Origin: a bacterium
GTDB taxonomy: Bacteria; 4484-113; JAFGCY01
DNA length: 55,082 nucleotides
Assembly (NCBI GenBank): GCA_020849855.1
Contig: JADZFO010000036.1
Span: 1-55,082 of the forward strand
Direction of reading: 5' to 3'
Positions 27,901 through 34,546 of the stretch are shown piece after piece. Under the pieces are notes generated by a model, which was given only the letters and a program-made list of their open reading frames with translations, was not told the origin of the DNA and did no database searches. The first letter of the stretch is position 1. Each line of letters begins with the position of its first letter. Position numbers and translations under genes: made by a program.

Positions 27901-28338
27901 CGAGGTGGGGTAGGTATCGGATTCAAAGCCGCTGAGCGTGTAAAGGGTAAAAGCCAGGCCGTCGACCGCGTTCAGGCGGACCTGCTCGGGGGTCTCGTTG
28001 CCGGCATTCGCACGGTCGAGGTAATGAGTCGGGTTAAAGCTGTGGTAGCCGGGGCCGGTGACGCTGGCTCCACGTCCGAGGCCGTCAAGTGCCTTGACCG
28101 CAGGGAGCGCCGACAGACCGGGCATGCCAGGATTGGCGACCGCAGCCTCCGGAGGCAGCGGCATTGCCTGGCGGAACTTCTCAAGCAGGGGGTCCAGCTG
28201 GGCAGACTGCTGCGCCGGAGCCGGGGCAGGCGCTTCCAGAGCCTGGCCCCCGCAGGACAATGCGCCAAGCAGCGCCAGCAGGGCTGCAGGCAGGACTGCG
28301 CGGCGCAGACTGTTGAACGCATGTGCAAGGGCGGGCAT
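24940..28338 (-). CDS. Giant lipoprotein paralogue 3
   Basis: 1132 residues. The start ATG 28338 has AGGAGG four bases upstream and a TATAAT about 30 bases upstream, so this gene heads the array. Lipobox LGALSC with Cys29. Modules: SVTGPGY, TYPTSLKVTQ, YNASAEAQIPF (the most divergent copy of this motif), LSGFES/VSGLELGVFGG, an FN3-like domain (YVVERAPQFGGDF, YRYRVRAQDTSGNRSYS), a PKD-like domain (VTFDMSDSFDPSGG), a beta-repeat region, and the end MDGRWHLVYHDYVTDEIKVR. It lacks the Cys found near the end of the other two. Function unknown. Confidence 0.85.
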   Translation of the reverse strand: MPALAHAFNSLRRAVLPAALLALLGALSCGGQALEAPAPAPAQQSAQLDPLLEKFRQAMPLPPEAAVANPGMPGLSALPAVKALDGLGRGASVTGPGYHSFNPTHYLDRANAGNETPEQVRLNAVDGLAFTLYTLSGFESDTYPTSLKVTQPAGTEGTEYFVGFADFSAQRWVYSGPYNASAEAQIPFSTQPQGLLDFVSPAGNCFFILVRANPNADPDPLFVSGLELGVFGGDSAPAAPLLNDTAQGATGVYLAWHDSTDARDADFAGYVVERAPQFGGDFTELNAEPFLDSYYIDQTGVPDLNYRYRVRAQDTSGNRSYSLTIPLKADSLDTLPPVPVFKLPAGPLEAPANVTFDMSDSFDPSGGVIDTYTVSFVGQPDQDSPDPSMTFVLQPGCYFGTVSVHVGAEQNSRFFSLKVYPKWQANDNLVLPALNTGFARLQELRGGLNPLTGHEVLFGMDPVADAMSVRAHDGAGNWTYIRKALLSPVARSGDVIQHQGLLAYPFVDNEGDFRMLLFDGVDSYLTEEYSPNLNLAGPAAVSTPNELLGVFADDNGGNTDIVMADALDADMVNQQVLVPNAGMVNSLDSVYNPALNCLETVYYDGASVRWQRWDLAGNVEADSDVILALPGASAVDIVLDEITAEPFVIFFDALSLRWLSSRHTGAGWSAALLVDNSNDNRGSADLLYRDGEIYCAFGIDAGPVPMRIYRFNPGGPSWDIRNEYTLAVGSGTRAVLLPGGAANELRLAQWDDADAIRLHSCLDDDSENEYLLLEPQEVQGLQLAGAHGSDGVHVIQMSANGEPNGAFSTDGGSNWNQYMGGPNFASSVAIGAQRDGEVFVSLNNGNFSGIYELLLWDPGAQTFNVQEATLFGNASNWPAVSCSRVNSNLVWAAYDVGPGVLHRFSGNSMAPFIGVPDNVSINPVWNLCVSGGEGGMLDTTYTLAGGAAPDEYVLGYFLSGVPDFQLLSQNLILGPAPADFMTSERVRGRTLDSAMYVGWSDNAVLPLSFFEATASAFGPTFLPLRYQRDLQFGGERIEELPIQLELISSEGFEFRRTVSMSEAAGPTAVNLIAGLDGSVASFQWSNYGEWEDLPMPQIDHMSAPELVVGMDGRWHLVYHDYVTDEIKVRSTI

Positions 28339-28367
28339 AGAGCCTCCTGGAAAGCAGCGTACCGCGC

Positions 28368-28373
28368 ATTATA
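28368..28373 (-). promoter_or_regulatory. -10 hexamer of the giant lipoprotein array
   Basis: Perfect TATAAT on the minus strand; the predicted leader is about 23 bases and contains AGGAGG, so this operon, unlike its neighbours, has a normal ribosome binding site. Confidence 0.7.
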
Positions 28374-28443
28374 GCCATCCAGGCGGAGTACTAATCAGCC
28401 AGCGGCAGTTCTTACCTGCAAATCCACGTATCCGGCCGGCGGT

Positions 28444-28449
28444 TACAAT
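28444..28449 (+). promoter_or_regulatory. -10 hexamer of the DUF58 gene
   Basis: TACAAT, six bases before GTG 28456. Confidence 0.55.
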
Positions 28450-28455
28450 CCTGGC

Positions 28456-29334
28456 GTGAGCGAAGGGCCGATCACCAATGCGCTGCTGGCGGAGCTGGAA
28501 GGTCTGCGGGTACTCAGCCGCAAGATCTTTCGCGGCCAGATGCGCGGTGAGCGGCGCTCCCGGAACAAAGGCCAGAGTGTTGAGTTTGTCGACTTCCGGC
28601 CCTATCTGATCGGCGATGACCTGCGGCGCATCGACTGGAACCTATATGGCCGCCTGGACCGCTACTTCATCAAGCTCTTTGAGGAAGAGGAGGATATGCG
28701 CCTGTATATCCTCCTTGATTGCAGCGCCAGCATGGCCTATGGCAGCCCGGACAAGTTTGACTATGCCCGGCGCCTGGCGGCGGGCCTGGCCTATATAGTG
28801 CTGTCCAACCACGAGACCGTCAGCGTCTCAATCTTCAGCGGCGCCTACAAGATGATCTCTACCCCCAGCCGGGGCAAGGCCAAGATTCATCCCGTGCTGC
28901 GCAAGCTGAACGACCTGAAGGCCGAAGGCGGCAGCCAGCTGGCCTCGGCCTGCCGCAACTTCGCCGCCCAGCACCGCAAGAGCGGCCTGGTGGTGGTGAT
29001 CAGCGACTTCCTGATGGGCGAAGGCGTGGAGGCCATCGCGCCGCTTACCGGCCTGGGCCACCAGGTGGAGCTGGTGCAGGTGCTGGCGCCGGAGGAAGCG
29101 AACCCGCAGCTGACCGGTGATCTGGAGCTGGTGGACAGCGAGACGGGCGAGAGCCTGGAGGTCAGCATGGGCAGTGCGGTCATGAAGCGCTATCACGCGC
29201 GGCTGGCGGCGCTGCAGGCTCAGCTGGCCGCCTTTGCCCGGCGCTGCGGCGGGGACTTCTTTGTCGCCGGTACGGCTGTGCCTCTGCGCGACTTCGTGCT
29301 TGGTGAGCTGCGCCGCGGCCGGCTGGTGCGCTAG
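28456..29334 (+). CDS. DUF58 (von Willebrand A-like) protein
   Basis: 292 residues. Typical DUF58 features are GRRSRNKGQ-like basic N-terminal sequence, VEFVDFRPYLIGDDLRRIDWNLYGR and a VWA-type domain with the MIDAS motif D88-x-S90-x-S92 (LDCSASM). VVVISDFLMGEG supplies the later Asp. DUF58 proteins usually work with a MoxR AAA+ ATPase in envelope or maturation complexes; no moxR is in the window. The GTG start is supported by TACAAT six bases upstream. It is divergent from the giant lipoprotein array, with 117 bases between the two starts. Confidence 0.9.
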   Translation: MSEGPITNALLAELEGLRVLSRKIFRGQMRGERRSRNKGQSVEFVDFRPYLIGDDLRRIDWNLYGRLDRYFIKLFEEEEDMRLYILLDCSASMAYGSPDKFDYARRLAAGLAYIVLSNHETVSVSIFSGAYKMISTPSRGKAKIHPVLRKLNDLKAEGGSQLASACRNFAAQHRKSGLVVVISDFLMGEGVEAIAPLTGLGHQVELVQVLAPEEANPQLTGDLELVDSETGESLEVSMGSAVMKRYHARLAALQAQLAAFARRCGGDFFVAGTAVPLRDFVLGELRRGRLVR

Positions 29335-29341
29335 GTCGCGC

Positions 29342-30145
29342 CTACCATTCCACCCCATAGACCCGGGTGCCCTGCTTGGTCACTACCTGCAGATCCTGGT
29401 CCTCGTCCCACTGCATGTACACGGGGTACCACTCCACCGGCAGGGCGCCGCGCTCGTCGGCCTCCGGCAGGTAGAGCGGCTTGATCTCGCCGTCGTGGGT
29501 ATAGACCACATCCAGGCTGTGCCCGCTGTCCCGCAGTTCGCCGTCAGTGCCGAGGCTGTGCCGGATGGCAATCAGGGTGGACTGGTCGGGGCTGAGGCGG
29601 AAGTCGTCGGGGTAGTCCTCCGGGCCGTAGTCCAGCACAACCGAGGTGCATTCAGTCCAGTCTTTTTCGTACCACACCAGCTCCAGCACATCGCTGAGCC
29701 TGTCGCGGTAGTCATAACCGGTCCAGTACTGCTCGGGGTCGCGGATGACCACCAGCATCTGCTGGCGCGGGAGGAAATCGAAGGCGGCCAGGCAGTAATA
29801 ATGGCGCAGGGGCAGGGCCTCGCTGTACTCCGGGACGAAGACCGTGTAGCCGCCGCGCATCACATCGTTCAACGCGCCAGAGGTGGTGCCGCGGACCGCG
29901 CTGGCGATCTTCCAGCCGACGCCTTCATGCATGCGGTCGGCGCGGTAGTCAGCCAGCTTGTCGATGTAGAGCTTGCTTTTGGAGACCGCCTTGAGCCGCA
30001 GGCGCGGGACGGGCTTGGTATATGCGCGGGCGCTGCCGGCCGGGCAGTGCAGCACAGCCGGTGCCAGCAGGAGGGCTGCCAGCAGGGCCAGAGCGGCGGC
30101 GGCGCGGCGCGGCCTGAGAAAGTCGAGCTTGTGCCAGAAGGGCAT
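29342..30145 (-). CDS. Exported protein of unknown function
   Basis: About 267 residues from ATG 30145, chosen because TACTAT lies six bases upstream; a longer frame would run into hemW. A basic N-terminus and hydrophobic core ending near GSARAYTK form a signal peptide. The mature part has short strands and many aromatic and acidic residues (DPEQYWTGYDYRD, FRLSPDQSTLIAIRHSL, HSLDVVYTHDGEIKPLYL), reminiscent of a few blades of a propeller, but no known family is evident. It is divergent from the HemW-like gene with only 20 bases between start codons. Confidence 0.7.
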   Translation of the reverse strand: MPFWHKLDFLRPRRAAAALALLAALLLAPAVLHCPAGSARAYTKPVPRLRLKAVSKSKLYIDKLADYRADRMHEGVGWKIASAVRGTTSGALNDVMRGGYTVFVPEYSEALPLRHYYCLAAFDFLPRQQMLVVIRDPEQYWTGYDYRDRLSDVLELVWYEKDWTECTSVVLDYGPEDYPDDFRLSPDQSTLIAIRHSLGTDGELRDSGHSLDVVYTHDGEIKPLYLPEADERGALPVEWYPVYMQWDEDQDLQVVTKQGTRVYGVEW

Positions 30146-30150
30146 GGCTA

Positions 30151-30157
30151 TATAGTA
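30151..30157. promoter_or_regulatory. Overlapping divergent -10 elements
   Basis: TATAGTA reads as TATAGT on the plus strand (nine bases before hemW ATG 30166). It also reads as TACTAT on the minus strand (six bases before ATG 30145). One near-palindromic element can serve two leaderless genes. Confidence 0.6.
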
Positions 30158-30165
30158 GACGCGGC

Positions 30166-31464
30166 ATGAGCCCCTGGCCACGCAAGAAATCCCCCTGGCT
30201 GCACTGGAATGAGCCGCTGCTGCGCCGCAACATCGGCATTTACCTCCACATACCCTTTTGCCTGCACCGCTGCAGCTACTGCGATTTCCTCACCTATGGC
30301 GACAAGCGGCCCGCCGGGCTGACGCCGCCGGCCTACGTGGAGGCCCTGCTGGAGGAGATCGCGCGCCGCGGGGAGTGGTGGCGCAGGCATTACCTGCCGC
30401 AGGGGCGGCTGGTGGACAGCGTCTTCTTCGGTGGTGGCACGCCGACCTACCTGCCGGCCGAGGATACGGCGCGGCTGGTGCGGGCGGTGTACGGGGCGTT
30501 TTCTGTAGGGGGCGGTCTTGACCGACCCATTTCTGTGCAGAACGTGTCCTCTACCGCAGCAGGCGGGTCAAGACCCGCCCCTACGCTCGAATTCACCACT
30601 GAGGCCAATCCTGACACCCTGACGCCGGACTATATTGCGGCTCTGGCTGAAGCCGGGGTGAACCGCATCAGTATCGGCATCCAGGCCACGCAGACGAAGC
30701 ACCTGCGGCGGATGCAGCGCACGCACCGCTGGGAAGACATTCGCCCGCGGCTGCGCTGGGTGGCAGAGGGGCCGATCCCGCGCTTCAGCTTTGACCTTAT
30801 ATACGGCCTGCCATACATGCGGGTCGGCGAAGTGCGCGAGACGCTGGCCCGCCTGCTGGACTTCAACCCGCGGCACATCAGCGCCTATGAGCTGATCTAT
30901 GAGCCGGGCACACCGCTTTACGCCTGGAGCCGCCGTTTCAGCGGTCAGCGCCTGGACGAGCAGAGCTGCCTGCAGCAGCACCGGGCCATCGAGCTTACTT
31001 TGCGCGGGCGCGGGCTGTATCGCTATGAGATCAGCAACTATGCGCTGCCCGGGGAGGAGAGCCGCCACAACCTGCGCTACTGGCGCGGCGGGGACTACAT
31101 CGGCCTTGGCATCGGCGCGGCCAGCCGCGTCGGCATTGAAGTGATCAACAACCCGCGGGCCTTTGAGCTGTACAGGAAAGATCTGGCGGGGATTGGTGGT
31201 GAAGGTGATGCTCTTGAGCGCACCGTAGGGGCGGGTCTTGACCCGCCCATGATGTCTCGAAGGGCGGGTCACGACCCGCCCCTACAGGCCCCCGCTGCCG
31301 ACATCTTCATGCAGATGCGTACGCGCCTCGGCACAAGGCTGAACGGTCACAGGATCGACCCGCGCTGGATCACCGATGGTCTGCTGCGCGTGGAAAGCGG
31401 GCAAATCGTTGTGACATCCAAAGGCCTGGCTTTTGCGGACATGTTCCATAAGGCCTGGGTGTAG
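30166..31464 (+). CDS. hemW: HemW-like radical SAM protein with two palindromic-repeat insertions
   Basis: 432 residues. The N-terminus has IYLHIPFC and the radical SAM cluster C32-x3-C36-x2-C39 (CLHRCSYC). VFFGGGTPTYL, FTTEANPDTL, GVNRISIGIQ and FDLIYGLPY follow, and YEISNYALPGEESRHNLRYW is the HemW signature. HemW is thought to insert haem into apoproteins; older annotations call it coproporphyrinogen oxidase-like. Two stretches, residues about 114-140 and 354-374, are encoded by palindromic repeats (30505-30584 and 31225-31285) and add Gly/Pro/Arg-rich peptides, yet the frame stays open. Each lies where the family normally has a short loop. The protein is probably still functional, but this is inference. 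Confidence 0.88.
   Translation: MSPWPRKKSPWLHWNEPLLRRNIGIYLHIPFCLHRCSYCDFLTYGDKRPAGLTPPAYVEALLEEIARRGEWWRRHYLPQGRLVDSVFFGGGTPTYLPAEDTARLVRAVYGAFSVGGGLDRPISVQNVSSTAAGGSRPAPTLEFTTEANPDTLTPDYIAALAEAGVNRISIGIQATQTKHLRRMQRTHRWEDIRPRLRWVAEGPIPRFSFDLIYGLPYMRVGEVRETLARLLDFNPRHISAYELIYEPGTPLYAWSRRFSGQRLDEQSCLQQHRAIELTLRGRGLYRYEISNYALPGEESRHNLRYWRGGDYIGLGIGAASRVGIEVINNPRAFELYRKDLAGIGGEGDALERTVGAGLDPPMMSRRAGHDPPLQAPAADIFMQMRTRLGTRLNGHRIDPRWITDGLLRVESGQIVVTSKGLAFADMFHKAWV
30505..30584. repeat. Palindromic repeat element inserted in hemW, copy 1
   Basis: 80 bases bounded by inverted ends GTAGGGG and CCCCTAC. Each arm is itself a palindrome (CGGTCTTGACCG; GGCGGGTCAAGACCCGCC). It is translated in frame within hemW as GGGLDRPIS...AGGSRPAPT. 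Confidence 0.85.
31225..31285. repeat. Palindromic repeat element inserted in hemW, copy 2
   Basis: 61 bases: GTAGGGGCGGGT, CTTG, ACCCGCCC, a 13-base spacer, then GGGCGGGTCACGACCCGCC and CCTAC. It shares its ends and arms with copy 1 but has a shorter spacer. It is translated in frame as GAGLDPPMMSRRAGHDPP. Confidence 0.9.
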
Positions 31465-31573
31465 GGCCGCAGAAATGCGGCCCGTTATCCGGCCTGGTCG
31501 CAGGGCCGCAGGATTGCGCCCGGCTCCTGGTCTGCTCCCGGGCCAATCCTTGGCCCGCATTTCTGCGGGCCCT
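31462..31573. repeat. Nested imperfect palindrome after hemW
   Basis: About 112 bases. The outer arms are GGGCCGCAGAAATGCGGCCC and, inverted, GCCCGCATTTCTGCGGGC. The inner arms are GGGCCGCAGGATTGCGCCCGG and CCGGGCCAATCCTTGGCCC, which are also reverse complements with mismatches. Outer and inner arms can fold locally or across the whole element. It lies just after the hemW stop and may also stop transcription, although it has no T-run. Confidence 0.75.
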
Positions 31574-31589
31574 GCCCTGAACCCGCGCC

Positions 31590-31595
31590 TATAAT
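31590..31595 (+). promoter_or_regulatory. -10 hexamer of the 622-residue membrane protein gene
   Basis: Perfect TATAAT, 15 bases before ATG 31611; a leader of about eight bases. Confidence 0.6.
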
Positions 31596-31610
31596 CGCCG
31601 TCGGGAATCC

Positions 31611-33479
31611 ATGAAGAAGCTGCTGGCAGACGGGCTGATCGCGCTGACGGCGGGCTACCTGCTCGCGCACTTCCTGACGCTCTTCTACAACCACTGGTAC
31701 TTCGCCGAGCATTTCTGGCTCAAGGTCGGCGTCCTGACCCCGCTGTTCGCCCTGCCCTACGGCATCGCGCTGCAGACACCCTGGCGGCGCTTCTGGCTGG
31801 GCCTGGGGGGCTTCTGGCTGCTGATGCACCTGGCCAACCTGCTCAGCGCAAAGAGCCTGACCCTGGAGCCGCTGCACTTTGTCCAGGTGCTGGACTTCGA
31901 GGCCGCGCTGATCTGGCCCAGCGTAATCGCTGTGGTGATCCAGGCGCTGCTGCTCGAGTTCAGGGCCCACCGCGGCGAACAGCGCGAGCTGAAGGCTGTC
32001 CGCCGCCAGCTTAAGATGCGCCGGCGCCTGCGCCGTTATGACGCGATGCACAAAGCTGAACAGACCATCGCCCTGCTGCTTGCTGCCGCCCTGAGCCTAA
32101 GCCTGCTGGCAGCTGGAGCGCCGGGCAGCTGCCTGGCCGCCGAGGCTGAGGCTGCTCCAGCGCAGACAGAAGCAGAAAGCGCGCCGGATGCAGGTGAGCC
32201 GGCAGCGCCAGGGGAGAATGCTGAGGCCTCGGAACCGGCTGCGCCGATGCACGACCGGCACAGCGAGTTCTCTGACCCGGCCCTGATGCCGCGGACCGAC
32301 GGAGCACACAAGCGCGCCCAGCAGGAACCCTATGCGGGCGAGCCCGAGGCGCTGAACTGGGGCGGGGTGGGGAAGCTGGTTAAGACGCCGGAGTGGCCGG
32401 ATGCCTATCAGGTGCCGATGCACCTGCGCCAGCGCGAGAGCTTCCACATCATTATCGATAACCGCCAGGACGGCGAGATTGTGGTCGAGGTGGATGGCCA
32501 GCAGCGCGTGGCAGGCCATGTGCTGGCGCCGGTGGCCAAGACCAACCCGGCGGGATTTACCGCCAGCGGCTGGGCCGAGCCAGGGCACATTGCCGCTACG
32601 GCGGTTAACGCCATCCATATCAAGACCAACCATGACTACACTGCGGGCAAGGCCGAGATCTTCTCGCTGGTGCCCAAAGAGTTCGCAGATTTCGACGTGA
32701 CGCAGTACAAGAGCTACTTCAACTCCAGCAGCACGCTCTTTACCGACATCGCCGGCGGCGCAGAGATCTTTGGCGGGCAGTGCGCGCCGCTGGTCAGCAG
32801 CCGGGTGGAAGTACGCACGGGCGGCGCATCCAACTGGCTGGCGATGCCGCTGGGTTACGTCCCGGCAGCGGGCGACAGCCTGCGCATCACCGTCGAGCGC
32901 CGCAAGTACCAGCCGGAGTGGATTGAGTTTGAGAACCGCTTTGGCGGCCTGATCTGGATCAAGGAGATCGGCCTGGAGGCCTATCCCATCGGCCAGGTGC
33001 TGAAGCCCGTGGCCGGTAGCGGCCGCTTCACCGGTACACAGTACGCCGAGCTCGGGCGTATCCGCGCAAACCACCCGGGCGTGATTGACATCAGCACGAC
33101 GAAGATGGGCATCATCGGCGGCTTCCAGATCATCCCGCGGGACCACAGCATGAGCAGCGAGATGACGAATGCGCGCCTGCTGACGCAGTGGATGGTGGTG
33201 GGGCCGCTTTGGGCGCTGGACGAAAGCTGGGAAGGCACTGAGCCCCTGTTCAACGACTACCTCTACCCCGCCTTCACCCCGGCGATGAACCCCGATGGCA
33301 CTGTTAACGAGGCTATCCAGGGCGCGGACGCCTTCCTGGACCGCTTCACCGTCCGCGGTCGCTACAGCGACAGCCCTGACCCGGCGAAATACGAGCTGCT
33401 GCGCGAATCGGTTGAGCGCGTCGACGACGGGCTGAAGACCCTGACCCATGTACGCATTTACTTCCCGCGCCCAGATTGA
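31611..33479 (+). CDS. Membrane protein with internal signal-like segment and large exported domain
   Basis: 622 residues, no family recognised. Residues 1-120 contain about four hydrophobic helices. They are followed by a very basic cytoplasmic loop (LKAVRRQLKMRRRLRRYD) and then, from Met146, a segment that looks like a complete signal peptide (TIALLLAAALSLSLLAAG). An Ala/Glu/Pro-rich linker and a 380-residue globular domain follow, with strands such as FHIIIDNRQDGEIVVEV. It could be a true fusion of a small membrane protein with a secreted protein, or a second start at ATG 32046 could make the secreted part alone. It is followed by another membrane protein gene. Confidence 0.7.
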   Translation: MKKLLADGLIALTAGYLLAHFLTLFYNHWYFAEHFWLKVGVLTPLFALPYGIALQTPWRRFWLGLGGFWLLMHLANLLSAKSLTLEPLHFVQVLDFEAALIWPSVIAVVIQALLLEFRAHRGEQRELKAVRRQLKMRRRLRRYDAMHKAEQTIALLLAAALSLSLLAAGAPGSCLAAEAEAAPAQTEAESAPDAGEPAAPGENAEASEPAAPMHDRHSEFSDPALMPRTDGAHKRAQQEPYAGEPEALNWGGVGKLVKTPEWPDAYQVPMHLRQRESFHIIIDNRQDGEIVVEVDGQQRVAGHVLAPVAKTNPAGFTASGWAEPGHIAATAVNAIHIKTNHDYTAGKAEIFSLVPKEFADFDVTQYKSYFNSSSTLFTDIAGGAEIFGGQCAPLVSSRVEVRTGGASNWLAMPLGYVPAAGDSLRITVERRKYQPEWIEFENRFGGLIWIKEIGLEAYPIGQVLKPVAGSGRFTGTQYAELGRIRANHPGVIDISTTKMGIIGGFQIIPRDHSMSSEMTNARLLTQWMVVGPLWALDESWEGTEPLFNDYLYPAFTPAMNPDGTVNEAIQGADAFLDRFTVRGRYSDSPDPAKYELLRESVERVDDGLKTLTHVRIYFPRPD

Positions 33480-33523
33480 GCAGCGTTTGAGATATCCCTG
33501 CTTTGATCTTGAAGGCCTGGCCT

Positions 33524-33529
33524 GATAGT
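33524..33529 (+). promoter_or_regulatory. -10-like hexamer of the downstream membrane protein gene
   Basis: GATAGT, six bases before ATG 33536; supports that start over an upstream in-frame ATG. Confidence 0.4.
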
Positions 33530-33535
33530 CAATAC

Positions 33536-34546
33536 ATGGAACTCGACCTGAAGGGCCTTGGCGTATCACTGGCAATCGGCAGTTACTTCTTGATCGCGCT
33601 TGGCCTGCTCATTCATATGTACGATGTTATGACGGGACGTGCGAGCTTTCTGTCCAACCTCACCAAGCCGGAGACCCTGCCCGACAAGTCGATTAAGCAC
33701 ACCATGTTCATTACTTCATTCCTCTGTCTGGCCTTAATCCTGGGCATGGCGTTCGAAGGCATGGGGGATGGTGCGGCAAACCGAACCGGTCAGGATCGGC
33801 GTATCACCAGGCAAGCACTGTTCAGACTTGACCTGGACCCGAAGGGTGATAAAACGACTCCTTCACTCAGCCCAACGCCCCTATGTAGTGCACTTGCTGA
33901 CTGCGGCTGCTTCCACAGCTATCTTGATAAGCCTAGTGACAAGAAGTTTGAAGCGGCGCTGAACTCAGGACAAGTCGAGGAGTATGTCCTGAGTCTGGCA
34001 GGAGCAAACAGCTTTTCTAAGCAGCAGAAAGTGTTGCAGCCCTTGCCAGCAATGCAGACTGACCAGCAGCGAGAGGCGGAGGCACTGCGCAAGGAGGTGG
34101 TGTGGTATGTCGAGGACCTGAGCCGCCGGCTGTACTACATAGCCAAGAATGTTGTCTATCTACAGGACAACTACTTTCAAGAGATGCGGGAAATCGAAGC
34201 CAAAGTCAGTGCAGTACTGGCCTTTGCCGGCTGCAGCATGTTCCTGCTGGCGATTGCCTGGCTCCTGTGCATTCTTGCTCTGATCAGGAATGCCCGGGAC
34301 TGCATCAATAAGCGCTCCCCAAGTACACCCTGGTCACACCTGGCTATTTACTGCGCCATTTCTACTGCCTACCTGCTCTTCACAACTACACTGGCGGTTC
34401 AACTCTACGGCTACCAGGAGATGGAGTTCAACAAGCGCGCCTTTGGCTACTTTTCTACCCTCCACCGCACAGGTGTTGTGACGCCAGCAAGACTTGATCA
34501 GGATGCTAAAGTAGAAGGGTGTCCAGCAATCGACGCTTCCATCTAA
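33536..34546 (+). CDS. Multi-pass membrane protein of unknown function
   Basis: About 336 residues from ATG 33536. Hydrophobic helices near the N-terminus (VSLAIGSYFLIALGLLIHMY, then TSFLCLALILGMAF) flank a soluble loop of roughly 150 residues that has a Cys-rich spot (LCSALADCGCFH) and helical, charged sequence (QREAEALRKEV, LYYIAKNVVYLQDNYFQEM). Two further helices follow (VLAFAGCSMFLLAIAWLLCI, IYCAISTAYLLFTTTLAV). Composition is less G+C-rich than the neighbouring housekeeping genes. The next gene starts inside its last 28 bases, so the two are probably translated from one message. No family recognised. Confidence 0.65.
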   Translation: MELDLKGLGVSLAIGSYFLIALGLLIHMYDVMTGRASFLSNLTKPETLPDKSIKHTMFITSFLCLALILGMAFEGMGDGAANRTGQDRRITRQALFRLDLDPKGDKTTPSLSPTPLCSALADCGCFHSYLDKPSDKKFEAALNSGQVEEYVLSLAGANSFSKQQKVLQPLPAMQTDQQREAEALRKEVVWYVEDLSRRLYYIAKNVVYLQDNYFQEMREIEAKVSAVLAFAGCSMFLLAIAWLLCILALIRNARDCINKRSPSTPWSHLAIYCAISTAYLLFTTTLAVQLYGYQEMEFNKRAFGYFSTLHRTGVVTPARLDQDAKVEGCPAIDASI

